From: Elusimicrobiota bacterium
Lineage (GTDB): Bacteria > Elusimicrobiota > Elusimicrobia > UBA1565
Length of the DNA: 54,581 nt
Direction: 5' to 3'
Assembly (NCBI GenBank): GCA_016212885.1
Contig: JACRDO010000082.1
Location: 1-54,581 of the forward strand
Shown here: positions 32,357 through 40,225 of the stretch, piece after piece
Position numbering within the stretch: position 1 is the stretch's first letter
How the letters are laid out: each line of letters begins with the position of its first letter
Translations under genes and position numbers: made by a program
Notes under the pieces: model-generated
What the model was told of the DNA's origin: nothing
Seen by the model: the letters and a program-made list of their open reading frames with translations, nothing else
Databases searched by the model: none

Positions 32357-33291
32357 CGGACGAGCAGCTCCTTCTCAAGCCTCTTGACGGCCCGGTAGAG
32401 GGTCGCGAGGAGCGGAGCCGGCCTGCGCACGCGTCGGGCTTCCTCCACGAAAGGCTTGAGAATCTCGTCGGCCTCCGTTCTGCGTCCGGCGAGAAGGTCT
32501 TGGGACATGGAGTTCCTCTGACCCGGCGTCGCGCGGCAGCCCTGCAGGAGGATGCGCGGCAGGCCGCCGAAGGCCGGCCGGATGCCCCGGCCGCGGAGCA
32601 CGGAGAGCGCTTCCCGCAGGGTCTCGAGCAGAAGCTCGCGCGCTGCGGGTCCCGCGGCCAGCTCGCCGTTGGTCTTCATCGTCAGGGCGCCGACCGGGTT
32701 GATCGCCGCGTTGAGGGCCGCCTTGGTCCAAAGGAGGCTCTCAGCCGATCGAACGCTCCGGACCCGCCAGCCCCCTTTCCTCAGGATGCGCCGGGCCGCG
32801 CGGAGCGCGGAGGCGTTCCCGCGGTCCGCCGCAAGCCATATGGAGTCGCCGCCCGCGTGCCGCACTTTCGACGGCGCTTCGCGCAGCGCGGCGATGAACA
32901 CGGACCCGGCCACCAGATTCCGGCCGAATTCCCGGCGAAGGGGTCCGAGGTGCGCGACGCCGTTGGAGAGAGGCACGACGGCCGTCTCCGGGCCGCAGAG
33001 GCGCCGCGCGCAGGCCAAGGCTTGGCGCAAGCCCCCGGCTTTGGCGCAGAGGAAGACCGCTTGGAAGGGGCCCTCGGGCCTGGAGGCGACCTCGAAGCCC
33101 CGCAGGAGCCGCCGCTTCCCGGAGGGGTCGAAGACCTCCAGCCCCTTGCGGCGCACGGACCCGAGCGTGCGCCCGCCCGCCCCGGCCAGGGCGACGGAGC
33201 AGCCTGCGCGCAGCAGGCTGGCGGCGAGCACGCTCCCAAGCGCGCCCGGGCCGACGATCGCTACGCGTTCGGACCCGCGAATCTTCCGCAT
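32353..33291 (-). CDS. Ketopantoate reductase family protein (PanE/ApbA-like)
   Basis: A 312-residue NADPH-dependent reductase fold. The N-terminal dinucleotide loop is VAIVGPGALGSVLAASLLRA. The catalytic region LLWTKAALNAAINPVGALT has the conserved Lys and Asn, and the C-terminal helix domain follows (NSMSQDLLAGRRTEADEIL). PanE makes pantoate for coenzyme A, but the family is broad and a different 2-oxoacid is possible. ATG 33291 is chosen: a TAGACT -10 box lies seven bases upstream, and longer forms would start inside the palindromic element. Confidence 0.85.
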   Translation of the reverse strand: MRKIRGSERVAIVGPGALGSVLAASLLRAGCSVALAGAGGRTLGSVRRKGLEVFDPSGKRRLLRGFEVASRPEGPFQAVFLCAKAGGLRQALACARRLCGPETAVVPLSNGVAHLGPLRREFGRNLVAGSVFIAALREAPSKVRHAGGDSIWLAADRGNASALRAARRILRKGGWRVRSVRSAESLLWTKAALNAAINPVGALTMKTNGELAAGPAARELLLETLREALSVLRGRGIRPAFGGLPRILLQGCRATPGQRNSMSQDLLAGRRTEADEILKPFVEEARRVRRPAPLLATLYRAVKRLEKELLVR

Positions 33292-33298
33292 TCCCGCC

Positions 33299-33328
33299 AG
33301 TCTACCAGATAACCGGGACGCGCGTAAA
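33299..33328 (-). promoter_or_regulatory. Promoter of the panE-like/folD operon
   Basis: Minus strand: TTTACG (33328-33323), an 18-base spacer, and TAGACT (33304-33299). Seven bases separate the -10 box from ATG 33291, so a leaderless mRNA is likely. Confidence 0.5.
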
Positions 33329-33344
33329 TATTCCTTGCGCAAGT

Positions 33345-33411
33345 CGTCCCAAACATCCAATGCCGTAGGTTTGGGACGTCCCGAAGCTACGCCGTTCGGT
33401 TGTTCGGGACG
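33345..33411. repeat. Palindromic element, copy 3 (double hairpin)
   Basis: CGTCCCAAAC (33345-33354) pairs with GTTTGGGACG (33369-33378). CGTCCCGAA (33377-33385) pairs with TTCGGGACG (33403-33411). It lies in the non-coding gap upstream of the folD operon. Confidence 0.88.
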
Positions 33412-33427
33412 TTCTCCTTTCGCAAGG

Positions 33428-33459
33428 CACTTTTCCGCTATGCAGGAAGCGGAAAAGTG
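33428..33459. repeat. 12-bp perfect inverted repeat
   Basis: CACTTTTCCGCT (33428-33439) and AGCGGAAAAGTG (33448-33459) around an eight-base centre. It lies between the palindromic element and the terminator, and could be a further transcript end or a protein-binding dyad. Confidence 0.7.
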
Positions 33460-33471
33460 GACTGCAAAAAT

Positions 33472-33501
33472 AAAAGCCCGGCTCGCAAGAGCCGGGCTTT
33501 T
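33472..33501. terminator. Bidirectional rho-independent terminator
   Basis: A perfect 13-bp stem, AAAAGCCCGGCTC (33472-33484) with GAGCCGGGCTTTT (33489-33501), and a GCAA tetraloop. A-rich and T-rich ends on both sides let it work in either direction. It closes the small leftward gene at 33521-33742. Confidence 0.92.
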
Positions 33502-33520
33502 CTGCTTGATGCAGGACGGC

Positions 33521-33742
33521 TTAGGCGTTCACCATCCGCGCCCGGGAAACATTGCCCTTCTTGTCCAGGTAATAGAGGTAGCCGGATTCCTTCTTCAGGC
33601 CGACCTTCTGGACCTTCTCCGGCCGCCCGCCCTTCTTTCCGCCGCGGGCCATCGTCGCGCGGGCGATGTCACCCTGCTTGTCGATGTAATAAAGGAAGCC
33701 GGTCTCCCTCTTTACGCCGCACTTGTGGACTGTCTCTGCCAT
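33521..33742 (-). CDS. Small two-repeat conserved protein
   Basis: A 73-residue basic protein built from two copies of a 25-residue unit, KCGVKRETGFLYYIDKQGDI and KVGLKKESGYLYYLDKKGNV, each followed by (A/S)RA(T/R)M, linked by MARGGKKGGRPEK. I have a general recollection of this kind of protein in Deltaproteobacteria-like and Elusimicrobia-like genomes without a function. ATG 33742 has GAGGAGGAG upstream. It has its own candidate promoter and a strong terminator, so it is probably highly expressed. A small nucleic-acid-binding protein is a guess from charge. Confidence 0.8.
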   Translation of the reverse strand: MAETVHKCGVKRETGFLYYIDKQGDIARATMARGGKKGGRPEKVQKVGLKKESGYLYYLDKKGNVSRARMVNA

Positions 33743-33767
33743 GTAATAGTCTCCTCCTCGGTGTCTT

Positions 33768-33787
33768 CGCCGCAGGCCTCTGCGGCG
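33768..33787. other. Hairpin in the leader of the two-repeat protein gene
   Basis: CGCCGCAG (33768-33775) and CTGCGGCG (33780-33787) with a four-base loop, directly upstream of the Shine-Dalgarno on the minus strand. It may stabilise the transcript or end read-through from the gene before it; there is no T-run. Confidence 0.6.
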
Positions 33788-33797
33788 TGTGGAAGGT

Positions 33798-33826
33798 AGA
33801 ATACCACATCTCACGACGGCGTGCAA
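33798..33826 (-). promoter_or_regulatory. Candidate promoter of the two-repeat protein gene
   Basis: Minus strand: TTGCAC (33826-33821), a 17-base spacer, and TATTCT (33803-33798). The match is modest. The predicted start is about 50 bases before ATG 33742, leaving room for the hairpin and Shine-Dalgarno. Confidence 0.4.
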
Positions 33827-33864
33827 GTCTTTTCTCGTCGGGCTGTCGTCGGGGCCGGCGGAGT

Positions 33865-34128
33865 CTAGCGGCCGGAGGCCTTGAAGAGCGAGATCTGCGG
33901 CTCCTCGGGCCGCGTGATTAAGCGCTCCCGAAGCCACTGGTCCACGAGGTCCTTGGAGAAGCGGTACTGGCGGCCGATGCGCGAGGCGGGGATCTTCTTG
34001 AGCCGGATGAGGTTGTAGATCTTGGACCGGCCCATCCCGAGGTACTGCGCGAGGGTCTTGATGTCCATAACCTCCGGGGGCGGGCCCACAAGCGGCCTGC
34101 GGACGACCTTGCGGCGTTTGCGCTTCAT
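33865..34128 (-). CDS. Excisionase-type (MerR-like) helix-turn-helix DNA-binding protein
   Basis: An 87-residue protein: MDIKTLAQYLGMGRSKIYNL, then IRLKKIPASRIGRQYRFSKDLVDQWL. This is the standard DNA-binding domain of the excisionase (xis) family, preceded by a basic arm (KRKRRKVVRRPL). It is a candidate regulator; no recombinase is nearby, so a phage origin cannot be claimed. ATG 34128 has GGAAGG upstream and overlaps the stop of a 20-codon upstream frame (ATGA). Confidence 0.88.
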   Translation of the reverse strand: MKRKRRKVVRRPLVGPPPEVMDIKTLAQYLGMGRSKIYNLIRLKKIPASRIGRQYRFSKDLVDQWLRERLITRPEEPQISLFKASGR

Positions 34129-34187
34129 GTACCGCCTTCCGAGTCCCGGCGGCACTGAAGCGCCTTGGGGAATGCGTTGCGCTTCAT
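34125..34187 (-). CDS. Possible 20-residue leader peptide upstream of the HTH gene
   Basis: ATG 34187 begins eight bases after a strong -10 box. The frame encodes MKRNAFPKALQCRRDSEGGT, and its TGA overlaps the ATG of the HTH gene. The first bases around both ATGs are the same (GGTACATGAAGCGCAA), so this start region looks duplicated. Translation of the leader could couple to the HTH gene. It may also be only a relic of the duplication. Confidence 0.35.
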   Translation of the reverse strand: MKRNAFPKALQCRRDSEGGT

Positions 34188-34195
34188 GTACCGAC

Positions 34196-34224
34196 AGTTT
34201 ACAGCATGTGCCATGTTTTGTCAA
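34196..34224 (-). promoter_or_regulatory. Promoter of the HTH gene
   Basis: Minus strand: a consensus TTGACA (34224-34219), a 17-base spacer, and TAAACT (34201-34196). The start falls next to ATG 34187, giving a leaderless upstream frame. Confidence 0.7.
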
Positions 34225-34233
34225 CCGGTTCTA

Positions 34234-34242
34234 TGCTATAAT
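34234..34242 (+). promoter_or_regulatory. Extended -10 element upstream of rpsF
   Basis: TGC-TATAAT at 34234-34242 is a consensus extended -10 box without a clear -35. It would give a leader of about 118 bases before rpsF. It is a second possible promoter besides the one at 34327-34355. Confidence 0.45.
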
Positions 34243-34326
34243 GCCCCCGCATGCAGGCGCCTTTAGGCGCAGGCAGCGGTTCTTCGCGCGGCGTTCGCGG
34301 ACATCCGACGTCCGAAGGGAATCTCG

Positions 34327-34355
34327 TTGTCAGACGGACGATAGTTTGATATAGT
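34327..34355 (+). promoter_or_regulatory. Promoter of the rpsF-ssb-rpsR operon
   Basis: TTGTCA at 34327-34332, a 17-base spacer, and TATAGT at 34350-34355. The ATG of rpsF follows 11 bases later, so the leader would be about 4-5 bases, with no room for a Shine-Dalgarno. Confidence 0.6.
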
Positions 34356-34366
34356 ATTGAACTACA

Positions 34367-34681
34367 ATGCATATCTATGAAACCGTAGTCGTTGTCCAGC
34401 CGAAGCTCTCGGACACGGAAGTCGTCGACTTCATCGACAAGACCAAGAAGGTCATCACGAAAGGCGGCGGGGAGATCCTCAGCGAGGACCGGTGGGGCCG
34501 CCGCAAGCTGGCCTATCCGATCAAGCATGTCCGTGAGGGATTCTATTTCTACCTGAAGTTCCAGGCGCCGGGCGCGCTCGTGCAGAAGATGTCCGCGCAG
34601 TTCCGCATCGCCGACGACATCCTCCGCTCGATGACCGTCCACGCGATCGAGATGAAAGCCGCCCCGGTGAAACCCAAATGA
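34367..34681 (+). CDS. rpsF: Ribosomal protein S6
   Basis: A 104-residue S6 of the small-subunit platform, partner of S18. The match runs end to end: [20 protein letters not shown], then [20 protein letters not shown] and [20 protein letters not shown]. The operon order rpsF-ssb-rpsR-rplI-dnaB is the common bacterial arrangement. The gene has a short predicted leader and overlaps ssb by four bases. Confidence 0.96.
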   Translation: MHIYETVVVVQPKLSDTEVVDFIDKTKKVITKGGGEILSEDRWGRRKLAYPIKHVREGFYFYLKFQAPGALVQKMSAQFRIADDILRSMTVHAIEMKAAPVKPK

Positions 34682-35142
34682 AAGAGATCCGCCTGCTGGA
34701 GCAGAACATCGTCCTTTTAAGCGGCTACCTCGCCCGGGACACGGACGTGCGCTTCACCCAGAAAGGCTCGGCGGTCTGCAGCTTCACCGTCGGCGTCACG
34801 CGCCGCTACAAGGACGACGCCTCCGGCGAATGGAAGGACGACGTGGCTTGGGTCCCGGTCGTCGTCTTCGGCGACGCGGCCGAGCGGCTGAAGGACCGCC
34901 TGAAGAAAGGCAGCCCCGTCCATGTGGAGGGGCGCCTGCGCAGCAGCGAATTCGAAGACAAGAACTCGGGGCAGAAGCGGACCAAACTCGAGGTCGTGGC
35001 CCGGCGGGTGCAGTTCCTGGCCCGGGCCGCGGCAGGAGAAAGTCCGGCGGCCCATGCGGCGGCCGGCGAGAGTCCGGCGGCCCAGGGAGAGCCCCCGGCC
35101 GAGGGGAACGACAAGACATCTCCGGAGGAGGTCCCGTTTTGA
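34678..35142 (+). CDS. ssb: Single-stranded DNA-binding protein
   Basis: A 154-residue SSB. The OB fold covers about residues 8-115 ([60 protein letters not shown]). A low-complexity linker with AAAGESPAA repeats leads to the acidic tip SPEEVPF, which recruits partner proteins. This tip is a variant of DDDIPF. It starts ATGA-overlapped to rpsF and ends one base into rpsR. Confidence 0.95.
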   Translation: MKEIRLLEQNIVLLSGYLARDTDVRFTQKGSAVCSFTVGVTRRYKDDASGEWKDDVAWVPVVVFGDAAERLKDRLKKGSPVHVEGRLRSSEFEDKNSGQKRTKLEVVARRVQFLARAAAGESPAAHAAAGESPAAQGEPPAEGNDKTSPEEVPF

Positions 35143-35486
35143 TGCCTGAAGAGATCCAGAATTCCGCGGCGGCGAGCCCGCCCGCGGCGCCGGAAGCGGC
35201 TCTGCCGGCCGCCGTTCCCCATTCGCGCGATGCGCGCGGAGCCCCGGCCGGCAAAGGCGGCCCGCGAGGCCGGTTCGCTCCTCGCCGCAAAGTCTGCCGC
35301 TTCTGCGCCGACCAGATCCCTTATGTCGACTACAAACAGGTGCCCATCCTCAAGAACTTCACGACGGAGCGGGGCAAGATCCTGTCCAGCCGTATCACGG
35401 GGACCTGCGCGAAGCACCAGCGGCAGCTGACCCAGGCCATCAAGCGGGCGCGCTACCTCGCGCTGCTGCCCTTCGCCGCCCTCTGA
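35142..35486 (+). CDS. rpsR: Ribosomal protein S18, with N-terminal extension
   Basis: S18 binds S6 on the 30S platform. The conserved core is residues 48-110: [60 protein letters not shown]. The first 46 residues are an Ala/Pro-rich extension not found in typical 75-residue S18. ATG 35142 overlaps the ssb stop and is the only start that fits operon spacing, although a start nearer the core cannot be excluded. Confidence 0.95.
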   Translation: MPEEIQNSAAASPPAAPEAALPAAVPHSRDARGAPAGKGGPRGRFAPRRKVCRFCADQIPYVDYKQVPILKNFTTERGKILSSRITGTCAKHQRQLTQAIKRARYLALLPFAAL

Positions 35487-35517
35487 AAAGGCCTCCTTCG
35501 ATCACGGGAGCATTGCC

Positions 35518-35964
35518 ATGAAGGTCATCCTGAGAAAAGACGTCGAGCATCTCGGCCAAGCCGGCCAGGTCAAAGAGGTCCGGCCCGGCTACGCGCGGAA
35601 TTTCCTTTTCGCCCGGGGCCTCGCGATGGAGGCCACCCCCCAGGCCGCGGCCTGGTTCGAGAAGGGGGGTGAGCGCCGCAAGGTCCTCCAGGACAAGAAG
35701 GAAGCGGTTGCGCAGGAGCTCTGCAAGAAGCTGAGCGGGGTCGCGCTCTCGTTTTCGCGCCCGGTCGGCGAGCAGGGCAGGCTCTTCGGCTCCGTTGGAA
35801 AGTCGGACATCGTCAAGAGCCTCAAGGCCTCCGGCCACAGCGTCGAAAAGGATGCGGTCCGTCTGGATGCGGCCATCAAGGAGCCGGGCGACTACACGGT
35901 CGATGTCCGCCTGACGCCGACGGCCGCCGCAAAGATCAAGGTGTCCGTGGTCCCGCGGGCCTGA
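35518..35964 (+). CDS. rplI: Ribosomal protein L9
   Basis: A 148-residue L9. The N-terminal domain has [20 protein letters not shown] and [20 protein letters not shown], followed by the central long helix and the C-terminal domain ([20 protein letters not shown]). It is full length. It lies 31 bases after rpsR and 53 before dnaB. Confidence 0.96.
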   Translation: MKVILRKDVEHLGQAGQVKEVRPGYARNFLFARGLAMEATPQAAAWFEKGGERRKVLQDKKEAVAQELCKKLSGVALSFSRPVGEQGRLFGSVGKSDIVKSLKASGHSVEKDAVRLDAAIKEPGDYTVDVRLTPTAAAKIKVSVVPRA

Positions 35965-36017
35965 CCCGCGCCACGGTCTCTCCGCCTTTTTTCGTTTTTC
36001 ACTAGGAGGCGCTCTCC

Positions 36018-37427
36018 ATGCCGGCCGACACTCTTCAGCTTCCGCCGCAGGCCCTTGACGCCGAGATGGCCGTGCTCGGCTCCATGCTCATCGAAAGCGA
36101 CGCGGTTGAGAGGGCGATCGAGATCCTCGATGAGGGGATGTTCTATAAGGACGCGCACCGCAGGGTCTTCCAGGCCATCGCGAGCCTCCACCAGCGCCGC
36201 GCGCGGGCCGATCTGGTGACGGTGAGCGAGGAGCTGCGCACGCTCAAAGGCCTCGGAGATGTCGGCGGCGCGCAATTCCTCAAGGAGCTCCAGGACAAGG
36301 TCGCCACGGCCGCGCACGTGGAGCACTACGCCCGGATCGTCCAGAGCAAGGCCATCCTGCGCGAGCTCATCAAGGCCTCGACTGAGATCGTCCAGGAGTG
36401 CCACACGGAGGCGCAGGACATCGAGGAACTCCTCGATTCGGCGCAGGCCCGCGTCCTCAAGGTGGCCCAAAAGCAGACGACGCACAGGTTCGCTCACGCC
36501 AAAGACCTCGCCCATGCGGTCATCGACGAGCTGGAGAAGCTCAGCAAGCACCGCGACGAGGTCCGAGGAGTGCCGTCGGGATTCGCCAAGCTCGACCTCC
36601 TGACCTCCGGCTTCCAGAAAGGCGATCTGATCCTGCTGGCCGCCCGCCCAAGCCAGGGGAAGACCTCGCTCGCGATGAACATCGCGGCGCACGCGGTCCT
36701 GCGCGCGAAGACTCCCGTCCACACGGCCTTCTTCTCCCTCGAGATGTCGCAGCGCGACATCATGACGCGCCTCATCGCCTCCGAAGCGGGCATCAACGTC
36801 TTCCAGGTGCGCACCGCGCATTTCCCCAAGGACCGTTGGGCCCAACTCACCAGCGCGGCTTGGAAGATCTCCGAGGCCCCGCTCTCCATCGACGACTCCT
36901 CCGGCCTGACGGCGCTCCAGGTCCGTGCCCGCGCGCGCCGCCTGGCTCACGAGCTTGCGCAGCGGGGCAAGCGCCTCGGCCTCATCATCATCGACTATCT
37001 GCAGATGATGCAGGGATCCGCCCAGGCGTCGCGCGAGAGCCGCCAGCAGGCGGTCGCCGACATCTCCCGCAACCTCAAGCAACTCGCCCGCGACCTGGAT
37101 GTGCCCGTCATCGCCCTCTCCCAGCTCAACCGCAGGACCGAGGAGAAGGGGCGGACGGATACCAAGCCCCAACTCTCGGATCTGCGCGAGTCCGGCGCCC
37201 TGGAGCAGGATGCAGACCTCGTCATGATGATCTATCGGGAAGGCTTCTACAAGCGCGATGACCCCGCGCTGGAGAACAAGGCCGAACTCATTTTGGCCAA
37301 GCACCGCAATGGGCCGACCGGGACCATCCCGCTCATCTTCCGCAAGGAGCTGACGCGCTTCGAGAATGCGGAGACGAGCAGCGAGGAGCCGAAGGGCGAA
37401 GAAGAAACGCAGGCGACCTTCGAGTGA
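36018..37427 (+). CDS. dnaB: Replicative DNA helicase DnaB
   Basis: A 469-residue DnaB. The N-terminal domain (AEMAVLGSMLIESDAVERAI) is followed by the RecA-type core: Walker A ARPSQGKTSLAMNIA, FFSLEMSQRDIMTRL, Walker B GLIIIDYLQMM, then IALSQLNRRTEEK and DLRESGALEQDADLVMMIYR. It unwinds the replication fork as a hexamer. No intein is present. It overlaps alr by four bases. Confidence 0.96.
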   Translation: MPADTLQLPPQALDAEMAVLGSMLIESDAVERAIEILDEGMFYKDAHRRVFQAIASLHQRRARADLVTVSEELRTLKGLGDVGGAQFLKELQDKVATAAHVEHYARIVQSKAILRELIKASTEIVQECHTEAQDIEELLDSAQARVLKVAQKQTTHRFAHAKDLAHAVIDELEKLSKHRDEVRGVPSGFAKLDLLTSGFQKGDLILLAARPSQGKTSLAMNIAAHAVLRAKTPVHTAFFSLEMSQRDIMTRLIASEAGINVFQVRTAHFPKDRWAQLTSAAWKISEAPLSIDDSSGLTALQVRARARRLAHELAQRGKRLGLIIIDYLQMMQGSAQASRESRQQAVADISRNLKQLARDLDVPVIALSQLNRRTEEKGRTDTKPQLSDLRESGALEQDADLVMMIYREGFYKRDDPALENKAELILAKHRNGPTGTIPLIFRKELTRFENAETSSEEPKGEEETQATFE

Positions 37428-38596
37428 AGCCGCGCGAAACGGTCGTTTTCCCGAAGAAATTCCATCGCCCGACCTGGGCCGAGGTGGACCTAGGGCGCCT
37501 GGCGGACAACCTGCGGCTTCTGCGCAGGAGGATGCCTCTTTCCGTCGCAATCATGCTGGTGGTCAAGGGCGACGGCTACGGCCACGGGGCGCTCAAGGTT
37601 TGCCGAGCGGCCGTTGAGACCGGCGTCGTGGACCGGCTGGGAGTCTCCTCGGTCGAGGAAGGCGTGGCCTTGCGGGATGCCGGCATCCGCCGGCCCATCC
37701 TCATTCTCGGCTCGCTCTACCCCTTTGAGAGCACGCTCGCCGCGGTACGCTGCGGCTTGAGCGTCACCGTGGCCTCGCTGGAGGGCGCGCGGCTGATCGC
37801 CGAGGCGGCGCGTTCGGCCTACGGGCCGGCCCGGAGGTTCAAGCGCCTGCGCTGCCACCTGAAGCTCGATACCGGCATGGGCCGCGTCGGGGTGAGCTGG
37901 CCCGCGGGGCTGAAGGTCGCGGAGCTTCTTTCGAGAGAGCGCAACGTGGGGTTCGAGGGGGTCTACACCCATCTGGCCTCGGCCGAGACGGATCCGGAGT
38001 ATACGAGCCTCCAGATCGAGCGCTTCCGGGAGGCGCTCCGGGGGCTCGAGCGCTCGGGCATCCGAGCGCCCCTGCGGCATGCGGCCAATTCGGCCGCGGC
38101 CCTGATGCGTCCGGCGAGCCGTTTCGACCTCATCCGGCCCGGGCTTTCGGCCTACGGCCTCTTCGGCGAAGGGTTCCAGCCGATCCTCAGCTTGAAGACG
38201 CGCATCGTATTTTTGAAGAATGTGAAGCGCGGCGCGCCTATTTCGTACGGAGGCCTTTACCGGCCGCGGCGGCACTCCCGCATCGCGACCCTGCCGATCG
38301 GCTACGCCGACGGCCTGCCGCGCCTGATTTCGATACCGCGGGAGGGGCGGCCAGGGGCGGCCGTCCTGGTCAAAGGCCGCCGCTGCCCCGTGGCCGGCGC
38401 CCTCACCATGGACATGACGATGATCGACGTGAGCGGCGTGCCGGAGGCCAGGGTCGGAGACGAGGCCGTTCTCATCGGGCGCTCGGGAGCCGAAGAGATC
38501 ACGGCCAACGAGATGGCCGTCTGGGCCCGGACCATCTCCTACGAGATCGTCTCCGGCCTTCAGGCGCGCGTGCCGAGGCTCTATCTCCGCGGATGA
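37424..38596 (+). CDS. alr: Alanine racemase
   Basis: Makes D-alanine for peptidoglycan. The 390-residue PLP enzyme has AEVDLGRLADNLRLLRRRMP and MLVVKGDGYGHGALKV, with the PLP Lys in a variant of VKANAYGHG. It also has LKLDTGMGRVGV, RPGLSAYGLFGE and the second catalytic Tyr in GAPISYGGLYRP, then GALTMDMTMIDVS. The GDG for NAY change is uncommon, but the Lys and YGHG are intact. GTG 37424 overlaps dnaB; dnaB-alr adjacency is common. Confidence 0.94.
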   Translation: MKPRETVVFPKKFHRPTWAEVDLGRLADNLRLLRRRMPLSVAIMLVVKGDGYGHGALKVCRAAVETGVVDRLGVSSVEEGVALRDAGIRRPILILGSLYPFESTLAAVRCGLSVTVASLEGARLIAEAARSAYGPARRFKRLRCHLKLDTGMGRVGVSWPAGLKVAELLSRERNVGFEGVYTHLASAETDPEYTSLQIERFREALRGLERSGIRAPLRHAANSAAALMRPASRFDLIRPGLSAYGLFGEGFQPILSLKTRIVFLKNVKRGAPISYGGLYRPRRHSRIATLPIGYADGLPRLISIPREGRPGAAVLVKGRRCPVAGALTMDMTMIDVSGVPEARVGDEAVLIGRSGAEEITANEMAVWARTISYEIVSGLQARVPRLYLRG

Positions 38597-39384
38597 TCAC
38601 CCGCGCGCTTAAGACCGTCGGATCGAAGATGCTCGCCCTGGCCCAATCGGCCGGCAAGGCGGCGATGCTGGTGCGCTCCAGCGTCGTCTGGCTGGCGCGC
38701 TCCCCCCTTGAGGGCCGGCAGACGATGCTCCAGATGGTGCGCATCGGGGTCGAATCCTTCATGGTGACGGCGATGACGAGCTTCTTCACCGGGATGGTGC
38801 TGGCGCTTCAGACCGGGGCCTCCTCCAAAAGGCTTTTGAATGAGCCCCTCTTCATCGGAACGGTCGTGGCTTTCTCGATGGTCAAGGAGCTCGGTCCCGT
38901 CATGTCCGCGCTCGTGGTATCCGGCCGCGCCGGGGCCGCCATCGCGGCCGAGCTCGGCACGATGTGCGTGACCGAGCAGATCGATGCGCTCTACACGCTC
39001 GGCACCGACCCGGTGAGATATCTCGTCATCCCGCGGGTGCTGGCTTTCCTGGCGGTCCTTCCGGTTCTGGCCATCTTCTCCGACTACTCCGGCGTTCTCG
39101 GCGGCTGCCTGGTGGCGAAGCTCAAGCTCGGGATCCCGACGAGCGTCTATTGGCACGACGTCTTCGACTACCTCGAGAACAAGCAGTTCTTCCATGGGCT
39201 GATCAAGACCTACGCCTTCGCTCTCTGCATCTCCTATATCTCCTGCTACAAGGGGCTCACGACCACCGGCGGCGCCGAGGGGGTCGGCAAGTCCACGACC
39301 TCCGCCGTGGTCATGAGCATGACCGCGGTGCTGGTCGTGGACTACTTCGTGACCGCCATCCTGGTGGCGATCGGCATCACATGA
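38593..39384 (+). CDS. mlaE: MlaE, permease of the Mla-type lipid ABC transporter
   Basis: A 263-residue inner-membrane protein with about five to six helices. Family signatures are VESFMVTAMTSFFTGMVLAL, FSMVKELGPVMSALVVSGRA, GAAIAAELGTMCVTEQIDAL and RVLAFLAVLPVLAIFSDYSG. Together with MlaF and MlaD it moves phospholipids between the inner and outer membranes, which supports a diderm host. The start overlaps alr and the end overlaps mlaF. Confidence 0.94.
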   Translation: MITRALKTVGSKMLALAQSAGKAAMLVRSSVVWLARSPLEGRQTMLQMVRIGVESFMVTAMTSFFTGMVLALQTGASSKRLLNEPLFIGTVVAFSMVKELGPVMSALVVSGRAGAAIAAELGTMCVTEQIDALYTLGTDPVRYLVIPRVLAFLAVLPVLAIFSDYSGVLGGCLVAKLKLGIPTSVYWHDVFDYLENKQFFHGLIKTYAFALCISYISCYKGLTTTGGAEGVGKSTTSAVVMSMTAVLVVDYFVTAILVAIGIT

Positions 39385-40151
39385 TCCGGGCCGCGGGCGT
39401 GATGAAGAGCTTCGGAGCGCGGCGCGTTCTGCGGGGCCTCGACATCGGCGTGAACGAGGGGGAGACCCTGGTCATCATCGGGGGCTCCGGCTGCGGCAAG
39501 AGCACCTTCCTCAAGTGCGTCATCGGCCTGCTGCGCCCGGACGGCGGCTCCATCGAGGTCGACGGCGTCGACGTGTCGAAGGTCCAGGATGAAGTGCAGA
39601 TCGCGGAATATCGGCGCAAGTTCGGCTACTGCTTCCAGGAGGGGGCCCTGTTTGACTCGATGACCATCTTCGAGAACGTCTCCTTCGGCCTGCGGTATCT
39701 GACGGACATCCCGGTCTCCCGCCACCGGGGCATCGCGCGCGATAAGCTCGCCCTGGTCGGCCTCAAAGACATCGAGGACATGAAGCCGGCCCAGCTTTCC
39801 GGCGGCATGAAGAAGCGCGTGGCGCTGGCTCGGGCCATCGCGGCGGAGCCGAGGTGCATCCTCTACGACGAGCCTACGACCGGCCTCGACCCCATCATGT
39901 CGGACATCATCAGCGAGCTCATCCTGGATCTGAAAAAGAAGCTCAAGGTGACCGCCATCGCCGTGACCCACGACATGAAGTCCGCCTATAAGATCGGGGA
40001 CAGGATCGCGATGCTGCATGAGGGCCGGATGATCGAGGTGGCCGATCCTCAGGCTCTCAAGAGCACGAAAAACCCCTACGTCCGGCAGTTCATCGAAGGG
40101 CACCGAGAGGGCCCCATCCGGATGAAGCTGCGGGAGTATGGGGAGGAATGA
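39381..40151 (+). CDS. mlaF: MlaF, ATPase of the Mla-type lipid transporter
   Basis: A 256-residue ABC ATPase. Walker A is GGSGCGKSTFLKCV. The Q-loop region is GYCFQEGALFDSMTIFENVS, typical of the Mla branch. The signature is LSGGMKKRVALARAIA, Walker B ILYDEPTTGLDP, and the switch VTHDMKSAYKIGDRIAML. ATG overlaps the end of mlaE. The FQEGALFDSMTIFENV block separates MlaF from other ABC ATPases. Confidence 0.95.
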   Translation: MIRAAGVMKSFGARRVLRGLDIGVNEGETLVIIGGSGCGKSTFLKCVIGLLRPDGGSIEVDGVDVSKVQDEVQIAEYRRKFGYCFQEGALFDSMTIFENVSFGLRYLTDIPVSRHRGIARDKLALVGLKDIEDMKPAQLSGGMKKRVALARAIAAEPRCILYDEPTTGLDPIMSDIISELILDLKKKLKVTAIAVTHDMKSAYKIGDRIAMLHEGRMIEVADPQALKSTKNPYVRQFIEGHREGPIRMKLREYGEE

Positions 40152-40225
40152 CGTTTAAGTCTTGAAAATTCAATATAATCCCCGCATACTTATCTTCTGT
40201 CGGGTCCGTTGCGGGTGTGCGGCCA

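Noticed and set aside
34249..34366. Possible S6:S18-binding autoregulatory leader before rpsF (stem CGTCCG 34309-34314 with CGGACG 34335-34340)
   Set aside because: A good promoter at 34327-34355 lies inside this segment, so the main transcript would not contain the stem. The loop does not show a convincing match to the known motif.
35965..36017. Terminator between rplI and dnaB (run of T at about 35987-35998)
   Set aside because: There is a T-rich stretch but no stable stem ahead of it, and the operon order suggests read-through.
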